46,718 nucleotides of DNA, taken from UBA2206 sp049303905. GTDB taxonomy: Bacteria > Patescibacteriota > Minisyncoccia > Moranbacterales > UBA2206. The stretch is from assembly GCA_049303905.1 (NCBI GenBank), contig JBAQNP010000018.1, forward strand, positions 1-46,718. Reading direction: 5' to 3'. Positions 29,806 to 38,214 of this stretch are shown one piece after another (the stretch's first letter is position 1; each line of letters begins with the position of its first letter). The position numbers and the translations under genes were made by a program. Below the pieces are notes generated by a model. That model made no database searches and had not been told where the DNA came from. It worked only from the letters and a program-made list of their open reading frames with translations.

Positions 29806-31386
29806 ATGAAAAAGGAAATAATTTTCCCACAATATATAATAGAAGTTATTGGAATCCTTGAGAGGGCTGGTTTTGAGGCGTATGTAGTTGGCGGGTGTGT
29901 GAGGGATTTATTGCTAGGAGTCGTTTATGGTGAGATTGTCGAACCAAAGGACTGGGATATTGCGACTAATGCAAAACCGAAAGAGCTTTTGAAAATTTTT
30001 CCGGACGGAAAATATGAAAATGATTTTGGGACGGTGATGTTGCCACTGAAATATATTGAAGGAGTGGAAGAAAAAGATTGGGATGGGCCAAATATAGAGA
30101 TCACAACATATCGCATTGAATCAAAATATTCTGATAAGCGTCATCCGGATGAGGTGAAATTTGCCAAAACTTTAGAGGAGGATTTGAGTCGGAGGGATTT
30201 TACGGTGAATGCGATGGCCATTCATGTAGCATGTAACATGAAACATGAAACAGAAAAAATATATAAAATCATTGATTTATTTGGTGGGCAAAAGGATTTA
30301 AAGAATAAAATAATTAGAGCAGTGGGGAATGCGGAGGAAAGATTTGAGGAGGATGCGCTGAGAATGATGAGAGCGATCCGTTTCGCTTGTCGGCTCAGCG
30401 GAAATGGAGACCAAGAAACAAGAAACAAAAAACAAGAAACAAACGAAAAAAATAATTGGGAGATTGAAGGAGAAACTTTTTCGGCGATCAAAAAAAATGC
30501 GAAAAACTTACGATTTATTTCACAAGAAAGAATTCGAGATGAATTCAATAAAATAATGCTTTCAAAAAATCCAAGTAAAGGCGTGGAACTTTTGGTGGAA
30601 AGTAAATTAATGGATGAATTTATTCCTGAGATAATTGCGACTATTGGAGTAAAACAAAATCGACATCATTATTTCGGGCCATATAATACTGTCTATGCTC
30701 ATCTTCTTGCAAGCTTGGAAAAATGTCCATCTGAAAAACTGGAAGTGCGTTTGGCATCATTTCTGCATGATCTTGGAAAACCAAAATCAAAAAGAGGCGG
30801 AGGAGAAATGGCGACATTTTATTCGCATGAATATATTGGGGCAAAAATGGTGGAAAAAATTTTGGAACGGATGAAATATCCGCGAAAGATTATCGAGAAA
30901 ACTGTGATGCTTGTTAAAAATCATATGTTCTATTATAACGTAGATGAGGTGGGCGAATCAGGCGTGCGTCGCGTGGTGCAAAAAGTGGGAGTGGAAAACA
31001 TTTCTGATCTCATTGATGTGCGAATTGCTGATCGTCTTGGGTCAGGTGTGGCAAAAGCGGTACCATATAAACTCAGACATTTCAAATTCATGGTGGAAAA
31101 AGTTTCTTCGGACGCTATTTCAGTTAAGCAACTCGCAATCAATGGTAATGATTTAATGACTGAACTAAAAATCCAACCCGGACCAAAAATCGGGGCAATT
31201 TTGGATGTGCTTCTTGCGGAAGTGATTGATGATCAAGCCCTAAACGAAAAAGAAAAACTTTTTGAGTTGGCTAAGGATCTCGACAAAAAGGATCTCGCCG
31301 AACTTCGCGCGTTTGCTAAGCAAAAAATTGAAGAAGAAAAAAAAGAAGAAGAAGAGTTGATGAAGAAGAAGTATTGGGTGGAATAG
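29806..31386 (+). CDS. cca: CCA tRNA nucleotidyltransferase / poly(A)-polymerase family protein
   Basis: Class II nucleotidyltransferase that adds or repairs the 3' CCA of tRNAs; none of the tRNA genes here except one encodes CCA. The head has YVVGGCVRDLLLG and the catalytic DWDIATN, followed by RRDFTVNAMA and the RFEEDALRMMRAIRFACR recognition motif. A C-terminal HD domain (ASFLHDLGKPKSKRG) is present. Length is 526 residues. ATG 29806 is chosen because the longer frame overlaps the tRNA-Arg. Two low-complexity segments (CNMKHET and QETRNKKQETN) come from short tandem repeats in frame. Confidence 0.93.
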   Translation: MKKEIIFPQYIIEVIGILERAGFEAYVVGGCVRDLLLGVVYGEIVEPKDWDIATNAKPKELLKIFPDGKYENDFGTVMLPLKYIEGVEEKDWDGPNIEITTYRIESKYSDKRHPDEVKFAKTLEEDLSRRDFTVNAMAIHVACNMKHETEKIYKIIDLFGGQKDLKNKIIRAVGNAEERFEEDALRMMRAIRFACRLSGNGDQETRNKKQETNEKNNWEIEGETFSAIKKNAKNLRFISQERIRDEFNKIMLSKNPSKGVELLVESKLMDEFIPEIIATIGVKQNRHHYFGPYNTVYAHLLASLEKCPSEKLEVRLASFLHDLGKPKSKRGGGEMATFYSHEYIGAKMVEKILERMKYPRKIIEKTVMLVKNHMFYYNVDEVGESGVRRVVQKVGVENISDLIDVRIADRLGSGVAKAVPYKLRHFKFMVEKVSSDAISVKQLAINGNDLMTELKIQPGPKIGAILDVLLAEVIDDQALNEKEKLFELAKDLDKKDLAELRAFAKQKIEEEKKEEEELMKKKYWVE

Positions 31387-31428
31387 GTTTGGTTGATTTT
31401 TAAAAATAGTTTATTTTATAATGAATAT

Positions 31429-32478
31429 ATGGCCCCAACATTTGAAAAATTTAATAGAAAAAATCCAGAAAATACCAGTGAAGAAATGGATAAATCTAAG
31501 GAAGAAATAAAAATTAAGGAAGATGAAAAAAGTCTTTTTTTGAAAGGTGCTAACGATAGGGTTAAAAAGATTATGAAGGTACTTATTGTTGGGGGTTTGA
31601 TTGCCATGGGACCGGTTTCTGAGGTGGCTAGCTTGGTTCATTTTGCAAAAGATAAAACTGAATGGACTCAAAAAGAAGATGAATTGATTCGAAAAAAAGA
31701 AGAAATTGGAAAGATTTTTGGAGAAATACTTGATTTTGATCTTGATTCTAAATATAACAGTGAAAAACCTAAAATGTTTAGAGTTGCTCTTGAGCATGTT
31801 ATTTCCCAACATGTTTTAGCTGATGACAGCCAAAAAATTGAAGAAGAAGTTATTTTTGGCCGTGAGAAAATTCCTTTAAATGAAAAATTTTTTGTAGATG
31901 CTGAAACGATTAATAAGATAATGAGAGAAACCTTTCCAAAGGGGTGGACTTTTGGAAGTATAAAAAAAATTGATTGGAAAAATAAAATTGATGCAGATGA
32001 AAGCTTTAAAGAATATGGGATGAAAGGTTCTTCTGCTGCTGGAACGGCATCGCGGAATGGTGAGTTAAGTATTATTACTCTCGGTTCATCTTTCTTGAGT
32101 GTTTTATCTCACGAAATTGGTCACTACAATGATTGGAAATCAAAAAATTTAAATATGGTTGAAAGCAGTGAGCTGGTTTTAAAAATTGGAGAAAGAATAA
32201 AATCAGAAGGTAGATATAAATCTTCCTATGTTGAAAGTATTAACAATCCCGACAAACAAAAGGAAAATTATTATAAAGCAACTGAATATTGGGCGGAAAT
32301 TTGCGAGCAATTTTTCACCGATCCAACTCAACTTCCAGATGAAGATTTTGCTATTATTTATAATGTAATTAGTAAAACTGATCCTGATTTTTCAATTAGT
32401 AAAGCTAATGAGTTGCGCAATGAAATTATGATCGATGCGCTGGCTGATCAAGCAGAAAAAATATATGGAAATAATTAA
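31429..32478 (+). CDS. Membrane protein with HExxH metallopeptidase motif
   Basis: A 349-residue protein of unknown family. The N-terminal 40 residues are charged, then a membrane segment (MKVLIVGGLIAMGPVSEVASLV) follows. The motif SHEIGHYND at about 227-235 is a zinc-binding HExxH, and ATEYWAEICEQFF about 55 residues later could supply the third ligand Glu, as in gluzincin peptidases. ATG 31429 was chosen over an upstream TTG-like start because MAPTFEKFN is more typical and closer to good context. The next gene begins near its 3' end. The substrate is unknown, and the domain may be degenerate. Confidence 0.6.
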   Translation: MAPTFEKFNRKNPENTSEEMDKSKEEIKIKEDEKSLFLKGANDRVKKIMKVLIVGGLIAMGPVSEVASLVHFAKDKTEWTQKEDELIRKKEEIGKIFGEILDFDLDSKYNSEKPKMFRVALEHVISQHVLADDSQKIEEEVIFGREKIPLNEKFFVDAETINKIMRETFPKGWTFGSIKKIDWKNKIDADESFKEYGMKGSSAAGTASRNGELSIITLGSSFLSVLSHEIGHYNDWKSKNLNMVESSELVLKIGERIKSEGRYKSSYVESINNPDKQKENYYKATEYWAEICEQFFTDPTQLPDEDFAIIYNVISKTDPDFSISKANELRNEIMIDALADQAEKIYGNN

Positions 32479-32503
32479 AATCTGTTCAAAAGAGGGTGAG
32501 GTT

Positions 32504-32899
32504 ATGGGTGAATTGGGTATCTTAGGAAACGGCGATATCAATTATCGGATTGATAATAATCATAATCTTGAAGAAATTATTAGCAATGCAATGGAAAATG
32601 GAGTAATTGATTATGGTTCTTTTTTTGATGAAAAAACAGATCAAATGATTCATAAAAAAATATTATTGAAAAAAAATGATCATGCTTTTATGAGCTCGCT
32701 ATCCTTATTGCTTGGGCATCTAGGGTATTATTTTGTTGAAGACGATTCTTTGGAAGAAAAAGAAATAAGAGCGATTTTAGAAAATTATCCCAATAACAAT
32801 CCGGATAAGCAGGATATTTTATCGAGAATATTTATTATGTCTAAACTTGAAAAAACGTTGCTTTTGAGAGAGCTTAAAAATGATAACAGAGAAAAATAA
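32504..32899 (+). CDS. Small acidic protein of unknown function
   Basis: A 131-residue frame with MGELGILGNGDINYRID and a helical middle (EEIISNAMENG), plus DHAFMSSLSLLLGHLGYYF. I chose ATG 32504 because AGAGGG precedes it by seven bases; ATG 32465 would overlap the upstream stop by 14 bases and lacks such a site. It probably forms an operon with the HExxH gene. No known family is recognised. Confidence 0.5.
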   Translation: MGELGILGNGDINYRIDNNHNLEEIISNAMENGVIDYGSFFDEKTDQMIHKKILLKKNDHAFMSSLSLLLGHLGYYFVEDDSLEEKEIRAILENYPNNNPDKQDILSRIFIMSKLEKTLLLRELKNDNREK

Positions 32900-33010
32900 A
32901 AAATAAAGCAGTATTTTGAATTTGTAATTAATTTTTTGTGTTTACAAAATCGCTAAGAAAAAAAGGAGGGAGAGGAATTGATGAGGAAAAAGTATTGGGT
33001 GGAGTGAGGT

Positions 33011-33047
33011 CATGAAACATGAAACATGAAACATATAACATGAAACA
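33011..33047. repeat. CATGAAA minisatellite
   Basis: CATGAAACATGAAACATGAA continues as a tandem run (about five units, one with CATATAA). Shorter runs of the same unit lie in frame in cca (30229-30250) and the rluD-like gene (38397-38424). Confidence 0.75.
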
Positions 33048-33075
33048 AAAAAGCGAGATTTTTCAATCTCGCTTT
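33047..33075 (-). terminator. Rho-independent terminator after the FBPase gene
   Basis: AAAAGCGAGAT and ATCTCGCTTTT enclose a TTTTCA loop, and on the minus strand the stem is followed by T residues. It lies 16 bases past the FBPase stop. Confidence 0.8.
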
Positions 33076-33090
33076 TGAATTATTGGATTG

Positions 33091-34218
33091 TTATTTTTTC
33101 CTTACCACAAATCTTTTTTCTAATGCTTTTAGTGTAGTGACGATTCCGCCATATTCAAGTTCGCTATATGGAAGCATGGCATTGCCATAGAAACCTTGGC
33201 GTCTAAGCTCAATAGCTTTGGCAGAAATGTTGTTTCGCACATGATCCCAGAAAGGATGATCAAAAGTGTCAGCTGGGCTGGTTAACTTTCCATTATGCAC
33301 ACAATAGGCGGCGCAAGAAACAACTGGTGGTCCATCAAAAAAGGAAACAGAGGTGTTTTGTTTAACTGGCATTAGCGGTCCAGTGTGACTGCCACGCATA
33401 AAACCAGCGACAAAATGTCCGATATGATAGGGAGAAAGTAGTTCTCCGGTAGCAGGGAAAGCGCCTTGGGTTCTGGCCAAAAGAATCGGATCATCTTTTC
33501 CGGTGTAGGTTCCAGCGATATTATGTAGTCTTGTGGTACTTACTGAAACGGCTTGTTCACCAGTTTCTCGAGAGATAATTTTTTCTACCACAAATCTTTC
33601 TGGATCGCGAAGGAGGGCAGCGATTTGGTATGTTTCTTCTGGAGCGTTAAGGGAAATTACTTTGTCAGCTTTTGTGTAGGAAACATCCATAATGTCAAAA
33701 CGAAATCCTTTTGCCATATTAGGAGCAAGGATTAGACCAGAACAATGCATTGGATCACAAAAAGAAAGATAGAGCGGAAGATTGTAGGCTCCTGGGTCGG
33801 TTTTGTCAGCAGCAAACATAAGAAAGGGTTCATTTGGTCGTTCGAAAAATTCAAGTTCAGCTACTGCTGGTCCCATTCCCTTAATATTACCAGAGAAAGA
33901 ATCTTTTAGGAGGTCTTGCCCGGCGCCATAAAGACCTTGGTCAAAAGCCGCATCTGTTCCAGCTTTGAATGCGTCCCAAGCTAATTTATGAATGTCTTTA
34001 TTATCTTTACCCTTAGTATGTGTGCAAAGAATCAAAATGTCATCTCCGGTGTAACTAATTTTATAATCCATCAATATACCACTTCCATTTTGTTTTACAT
34101 ATTCTTCAACTGTAGCTAAAACTCTTTTACTTGGCTTAATGTGCCCACCGATACTGCCGATGTCGGCTTTTATGGCAGTCACTGTTATTTTCTTCGAAGC
34201 ATGTTGTTGTTTTTTCAT
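33091..34218 (-). CDS. fbp: Fructose-1,6-bisphosphate aldolase/phosphatase (class V, archaeal type)
   Basis: A bifunctional gluconeogenic enzyme that can make fructose-1,6-bisphosphate from triose phosphates and dephosphorylate it. Class V signatures are TVTAIKADIGSIGGH at the N-terminus, then GKGDDILILC-like GDDILILCTHTKG, GLYGAGQDLL, GMGPAVAELEF and the DPMHCSGLILAPN and MRGSHTGPLMP segments. Length is 375 residues, close to the archaeal norm. This enzyme is common in Archaea and deep-branching bacteria, and its presence fits CPR. It stands alone on the minus strand between plus-strand genes. Confidence 0.9.
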   Translation of the reverse strand: MKKQQHASKKITVTAIKADIGSIGGHIKPSKRVLATVEEYVKQNGSGILMDYKISYTGDDILILCTHTKGKDNKDIHKLAWDAFKAGTDAAFDQGLYGAGQDLLKDSFSGNIKGMGPAVAELEFFERPNEPFLMFAADKTDPGAYNLPLYLSFCDPMHCSGLILAPNMAKGFRFDIMDVSYTKADKVISLNAPEETYQIAALLRDPERFVVEKIISRETGEQAVSVSTTRLHNIAGTYTGKDDPILLARTQGAFPATGELLSPYHIGHFVAGFMRGSHTGPLMPVKQNTSVSFFDGPPVVSCAAYCVHNGKLTSPADTFDHPFWDHVRNNISAKAIELRRQGFYGNAMLPYSELEYGGIVTTLKALEKRFVVRKK

Positions 34219-34255
34219 ATTTATACTTCTTAATTATTTATGGTATTATTATACC

Positions 34256-34918
34256 ATGGCTACTCAAATTTCTCATATAGTATATGCTAAGAAGTATTTT
34301 AACAGCTTAGAACTGGTAAAATTTGATGATTTGACGGCAGAAGAAAAACTTTTGATGCCGAGTGGAAAAATAAACAAAGATGAATTTATTTTGGGTTGTG
34401 TTTTCCCAGATATTCGATATATCGATGAAAATATAAAAAGAAAAGATTCGCACTTGAAATTTGAAACACTGGATTTGAATTTTTCTGGGTTGACTTCTTT
34501 TGAAGCTGGTTGGAAGTTTCATTTATATTGCGACATGCGACGTGAAGAAATTTTGAATAAATATAATTTCTATTCTTTTAAAAACGATACTAAATTTTAT
34601 ATTCAAGCGGCAAAACGTTTAGAGGATGAATTAGTTTATGATTTTTATGATAACTGGGAAAAAGTTAGAAACTATTTTAACAATCCTCCTTTCAAAGAAA
34701 CTGATATAGGGGTAGATATACAAACATTCAAATTATGGTATGCAATGGTGGCAAAATATATTGAAAATAAACCAGATCACAAGTCTATTCGCATATTTTC
34801 AATAAAGATTCTTAAAAATTCAGAAAATATTGATGAGATAATAAAATCGATTAATGAACTTCGCAAAAATGAAAAAATTGTGGAAATATTAAAAAAAGTA
34901 AAAGATGAAATTGTATAG
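34256..34918 (+). CDS. Uncharacterised protein, possibly zinc-phospholipase-C-like
   Basis: A 220-residue protein starting MATQISHIVYAKKYF. It has FILGCVFPDIRYIDENIK and KFHLYCDM, where scattered His and Asp residues suggest metal ligands. The HIVYAK ... GCVFPDIR ... H arrangement recalls the zinc-dependent phospholipase C-like superfamily (THxxxA ... GxxxPDI), but the fit is weak. ATG 34256 is used because the longer frame overlaps the FBPase start. A TATTATTATACC stretch before it could be its promoter. No function is claimed. Confidence 0.45.
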   Translation: MATQISHIVYAKKYFNSLELVKFDDLTAEEKLLMPSGKINKDEFILGCVFPDIRYIDENIKRKDSHLKFETLDLNFSGLTSFEAGWKFHLYCDMRREEILNKYNFYSFKNDTKFYIQAAKRLEDELVYDFYDNWEKVRNYFNNPPFKETDIGVDIQTFKLWYAMVAKYIENKPDHKSIRIFSIKILKNSENIDEIIKSINELRKNEKIVEILKKVKDEIV

Positions 34919-34995
34919 TTTACTAATATACTAATCTTGCGAAATTACAAATAATTCGATTCGTACTTTCGCTTAATTCGTATTTTCGTAATTCT

Positions 34996-36666
34996 ATGAA
35001 GAGTGATATTCAAATTGCGCAAGAAAATAGAATGGAAAAAATTTCTGAAATTGCAAAGAAGGCGGGAATTTTTGAACATGAATTGGAACTTTATGGAGAG
35101 TATAAGGCAAAATTAAAACCTGAGCTTTGGGAAAGAATCAAAAAAAACAAGAATGGAAAATTAATTTTAGTGACAGCGATCAATCCAACGCCAGCCGGTG
35201 AGGGGAAAACTACAACTTCCATTGGACTTTCAATGGCGATGAACAGGCTCGGAAAAAAATCGATGCTCGCTCTTCGTGAACCATCTTTGGGGCCATGTAT
35301 GGGGATAAAAGGCGGGGCAGCTGGTGGTGGATATTCACAAGTGATGCCGATGGAAGACATTAATCTTCATTTCACTGGAGATATTCACGCGATAACGACA
35401 GCTAATAATTTACTTAGCGCAGTAATTGACAATCATATTTTTCAGGGTAATGAGCTGAGCATAGATTCTAGGCAAATTGTTTGGAAAAGAGCAATGGATC
35501 TAAATGATCGATCATTGCGTCAGATTATTGTGGGATTAGGCGGAAAATCACAAGGGATTCCTCGAGAAGACGGATTTAATATCACCGTAGCGTCAGAAGT
35601 GATGGCGATTTTGTGTCTTTCGGAAAACATTAAGGATTTGAAAAATAAATTAGAAAAAATTATTGTAGCTTATAATTTTTCTGGTGAACCAATTTATGCG
35701 CGAGAACTAAAAGTAGCGGGTGCAATGGCAGTGCTTCTGAAAGATGCAATGAAACCTAATTTAGTGCAAACCTTGGAACACACCCCGGCGATTGTTCATG
35801 GCGGACCATTTGCCAATATTGCTCATGGATGCAATAGCGTTTTGGCTACACGCTATGGTTTGAAACTTTCTGACTACCTAATTACCGAGGCAGGTTTTGG
35901 CGCTGATCTTGGTGCAGAAAAATTTTTTGACATTAAATGTCGAAAAGCAGATTTGAAGCCGGATGTGGTGGTGCTTGTGGCAACAATAAGATCACTCAAG
36001 TATAATGGTGGCGCAGATTTGAAAAATATAGAAATGCAAGATCTTGCGTCTTTGCAAAAAGGAATAGTGAATTTGGAAAAGCATTTGGAAAATCTGAAAA
36101 AATTTGGCGTGCCGGTGGTTGTGGCGATTAATGTTTTTCCGACTGACACAAAAAAAGAAATTGATTTTGTAAAATTGCGTTGCAAAAAAATGGTAGCTGA
36201 AGTGGCGGTTTCAAATATTTGGGCGAAGGGTGGAGAGGGCGGAATAGATTTGGCTAAAAAACTCTTAGAAACTTTAGAAAAAAATAAAACAAAATTTAAG
36301 CCAATTTATGATGAGAAAAAAAGTATAGAGGAAAAAATTGAAAAAATTGCAAAAGATATTTATGGAGCGCGGGAAGTAAAATTCAGCGCTAAAGCTAAAA
36401 AACAAATGGAAAAAATAGAAGCAATGAAATTAGATAAGGTGCCAATATGCATTGCTAAAACACAATATTCCTTGTCTGACGATCCAAAACTTCTTGGGCG
36501 GCCAAAGAATTTTACGATTAATATTTCAGAACTGCGACTTTCAAATGGCGCGGGATTTATCGTGGCAATCGCCGGAGAAATTATGACTATGCCTGGACTG
36601 CCAAAAATTCCTGCATCGGAGAAGATTGATATTACAGATGAAGGAATTATTAAGGGGTTATTTTAA
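34996..36666 (+). CDS. fhs: Formate-tetrahydrofolate ligase
   Basis: ATP-dependent activation of formate to 10-formyl-tetrahydrofolate. The P-loop PTPAGEGKTTTSIGLSMA follows the N-terminal helices. SLGPCMGIKGGAAGGG, DINLHFTGDIHAIT, and the C-terminal TMPGLPKIPASEKID are family marks. Length is 556 residues. folD follows 45 bases on, so the pair converts formate to 5,10-methylene-tetrahydrofolate, the cofactor of the thymidylate-synthase-family enzyme at 13172. The spacer before it holds TTCGTA-type repeats. ATG 34996 fits the family start. Confidence 0.96.
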   Translation: MKSDIQIAQENRMEKISEIAKKAGIFEHELELYGEYKAKLKPELWERIKKNKNGKLILVTAINPTPAGEGKTTTSIGLSMAMNRLGKKSMLALREPSLGPCMGIKGGAAGGGYSQVMPMEDINLHFTGDIHAITTANNLLSAVIDNHIFQGNELSIDSRQIVWKRAMDLNDRSLRQIIVGLGGKSQGIPREDGFNITVASEVMAILCLSENIKDLKNKLEKIIVAYNFSGEPIYARELKVAGAMAVLLKDAMKPNLVQTLEHTPAIVHGGPFANIAHGCNSVLATRYGLKLSDYLITEAGFGADLGAEKFFDIKCRKADLKPDVVVLVATIRSLKYNGGADLKNIEMQDLASLQKGIVNLEKHLENLKKFGVPVVVAINVFPTDTKKEIDFVKLRCKKMVAEVAVSNIWAKGGEGGIDLAKKLLETLEKNKTKFKPIYDEKKSIEEKIEKIAKDIYGAREVKFSAKAKKQMEKIEAMKLDKVPICIAKTQYSLSDDPKLLGRPKNFTINISELRLSNGAGFIVAIAGEIMTMPGLPKIPASEKIDITDEGIIKGLF

Positions 36667-36711
36667 ATAAATTGCTAGTGAAAAATAAAATAAAAATTTA
36701 TTAAAATTATT

Positions 36712-37590
36712 ATGAAAATATTAGATGGAAAAAAATTATCGCAGGAAATTAAGGCAGAACTAAAAACTGAAGTTTTAGAACTAAAAGAAAAAGGAATTAT
36801 TCCTGGGCTTGCGGTAGTAATTGTTGGAGAGAATAGCGCTTCGAAAATTTATGTGAAAAATAAAAAACGAGCCTGTGAAGAAATTGGAATAAATTCACAA
36901 GTTTTTGAATTGAGAGAAAAAATTTCACAAGACGAATTATTAGAGGTAATTGGAAAATTAAATGCGGACGAAAAAGTACATGGAATTTTAGTCCAGCTAC
37001 CGCTCCCAGCACATATTGATAAGGAAAGAATAATTTTAGCTATTGATCCAAAAAAAGATGTTGACTGTTTTCATCCGGAGAATATTGGAAAAGTATTTCT
37101 GGGTCAAGAAATTTTTCCACCTTGCACACCGGCGGGAATTTTGGAAATTTTGAAAAGGTCTGAAATTGAAATTGTTGGCAAGGACGTTGTGATTGTGGGA
37201 CGAAGTAATATTGTAGGAAAACCCTTGGCGCTTATGATGATAAATGAAGGCGCAACGGTGACAGTTTGTCATTCTGAAACTAAAAATTTACAGGAAAAAT
37301 GTTTAGGTGCGGATATTCTAATTTCAGCTGCCGGAAAGGCTGGACTAATTACAAAAGATATGATAAAACAAGGAGCAGTGGTAGTTGATGTAGGAATGAA
37401 TCGCGACAGTGTGGGGAAATTAACAGGAGATGTGGATTTCCCAGAAGTTTCCCAAATTTCTAGTGCAATTACGCCTGTACCAGGAGGAGTAGGGCCAATG
37501 ACAATTGCTATGTTGCTAAAAAATACTATTAAATCTGCAAAGATTCATAATTTACGAAAATACGAATCTAGCGAAAGTACGAATTCGTAA
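36712..37590 (+). CDS. folD: Methylenetetrahydrofolate dehydrogenase/cyclohydrolase FolD
   Basis: Interconverts 10-formyl- and 5,10-methylene-tetrahydrofolate with NADP(H). YVKNKKRACEEIGI, VQLPLPAHID, DVDCFHPENIG, CTPAGILEIL, VVIVGRSNIVGKPLALMMI and the Rossmann and C-terminal PVPGGVGPMTIAMLLKNT motifs are all present. Length is 292 residues. The last 15 residues (NLRKYESSESTNS) look like read-through of an adjacent TACGAA-type repeat, so the original stop may have been lost. It follows fhs. Confidence 0.95.
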   Translation: MKILDGKKLSQEIKAELKTEVLELKEKGIIPGLAVVIVGENSASKIYVKNKKRACEEIGINSQVFELREKISQDELLEVIGKLNADEKVHGILVQLPLPAHIDKERIILAIDPKKDVDCFHPENIGKVFLGQEIFPPCTPAGILEILKRSEIEIVGKDVVIVGRSNIVGKPLALMMINEGATVTVCHSETKNLQEKCLGADILISAAGKAGLITKDMIKQGAVVVDVGMNRDSVGKLTGDVDFPEVSQISSAITPVPGGVGPMTIAMLLKNTIKSAKIHNLRKYESSESTNS

Positions 37591-37620
37591 TTTAGTTTAA
37601 TTCGTAATTTCGTAAATGCT

Positions 37621-37914
37621 ATGCAAATAGAAGTTAAAAATATTTCCACAAGTCCTGTGAATATGTTGCGACGGGCTGGATATACCTATCAAAGACAAGA
37701 AGGAGAAGAGATGAGTTTTGTCAGACCATTTAGTGCTTCGGGCTATCCAAGATTTCATATGTATGTTAAGGTGAATGGAGCTGACATGATGGTTAACATT
37801 CATTTGGACATGAAAAAGGAAACATATGGTGATGATACTCGTCATCATGGGGAATATGAAAATGAAGGCGCGCTGGCAGATGAAGTGAGAAGACTCAAGG
37901 CGATTTTAGGGTAA
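37621..37914 (+). CDS. Small conserved-looking protein of unknown function
   Basis: A 97-residue frame beginning MQIEVKNISTSPVNMLRRAGY, with FVRPFSASGYPRFHMYVKV and MVNIHLDMKKET. The His- and Tyr-rich YPRFHMY stretch and the HxGEY segment look conserved, and I have seen similar short proteins in CPR genomes, but no function is known. It lies between folD and a tRNA-Leu gene. Confidence 0.55.
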   Translation: MQIEVKNISTSPVNMLRRAGYTYQRQEGEEMSFVRPFSASGYPRFHMYVKVNGADMMVNIHLDMKKETYGDDTRHHGEYENEGALADEVRRLKAILG

Positions 37915-37924
37915 AATAGGCTTT

Positions 37925-38008
37925 GGGCATGTGGCGGAATTGGTATACGCGTATGCTTCAGGAGCATATGAGAGAAATCTCTTGAGAGTTCGAGTCTCTC
38001 CACGCCCA
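37925..38008 (+). tRNA. tRNA-Leu (CAG)
   Basis: GGGCATGTGGCGGAATTGG opens the molecule. The anticodon stem TATGC/GCATA holds TTCAGGA (CAG). A long variable arm (GAGAGAAATCTCTT) and AGTTCGAGTCT follow. The acceptor has one mismatched pair. Confidence 0.92.
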
Positions 38009-38026
38009 CATCGAAAAATAGAATAT

Positions 38027-38110
38027 GCCCAGATGGCGGAATTGGTATACGCGCCAGTCTTAGGAACTGGTTCTCGCAAGGGATTGGAGGTTCGAGTCCT
38101 CTTCTGGGCA
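38027..38110 (+). tRNA. tRNA-Leu (UAG)
   Basis: GCCCAGATGGCGGAATTGG opens the molecule, the anticodon stem CCAGT/ACTGG holds CTTAGGA (UAG), a variable arm TTCTCGCAAGGGATT follows, and the acceptor pairs GCCCAGA with TCTGGGC. Confidence 0.93.
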
Positions 38111-38121
38111 CAAATAATTTT

Positions 38122-38214
38122 ATAAGGTATACGCGTCCCGCCAAGGCGGGATTCCGCAAGGGATTGGAGGTTCCTTGTCCGCCGAAGAGGCGGGGAGTCT
38201 CTCCCAAGGCACAA
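38122..38214 (+). pseudogene. Degenerate tRNA-Leu copy with palindromic inserts
   Basis: AGGTATACGCG and CCGCAAGGGATTGGAGGTTC repeat parts of the preceding tRNA-Leu (UAG), but the anticodon arm is replaced by TCCCGCCAAGGCGGGA and the T arm by GTCCGCCGAAGAGGCGG. It ends AAGGCACAAATG at the start of the rluD-like gene. Confidence 0.7.

Noticed and set aside
37845..38214. Minus- and plus-strand ORFs over the tRNA-Leu genes (RTRTSNPL and similar peptides)
   Set aside because: They are translations of tRNA sequence.
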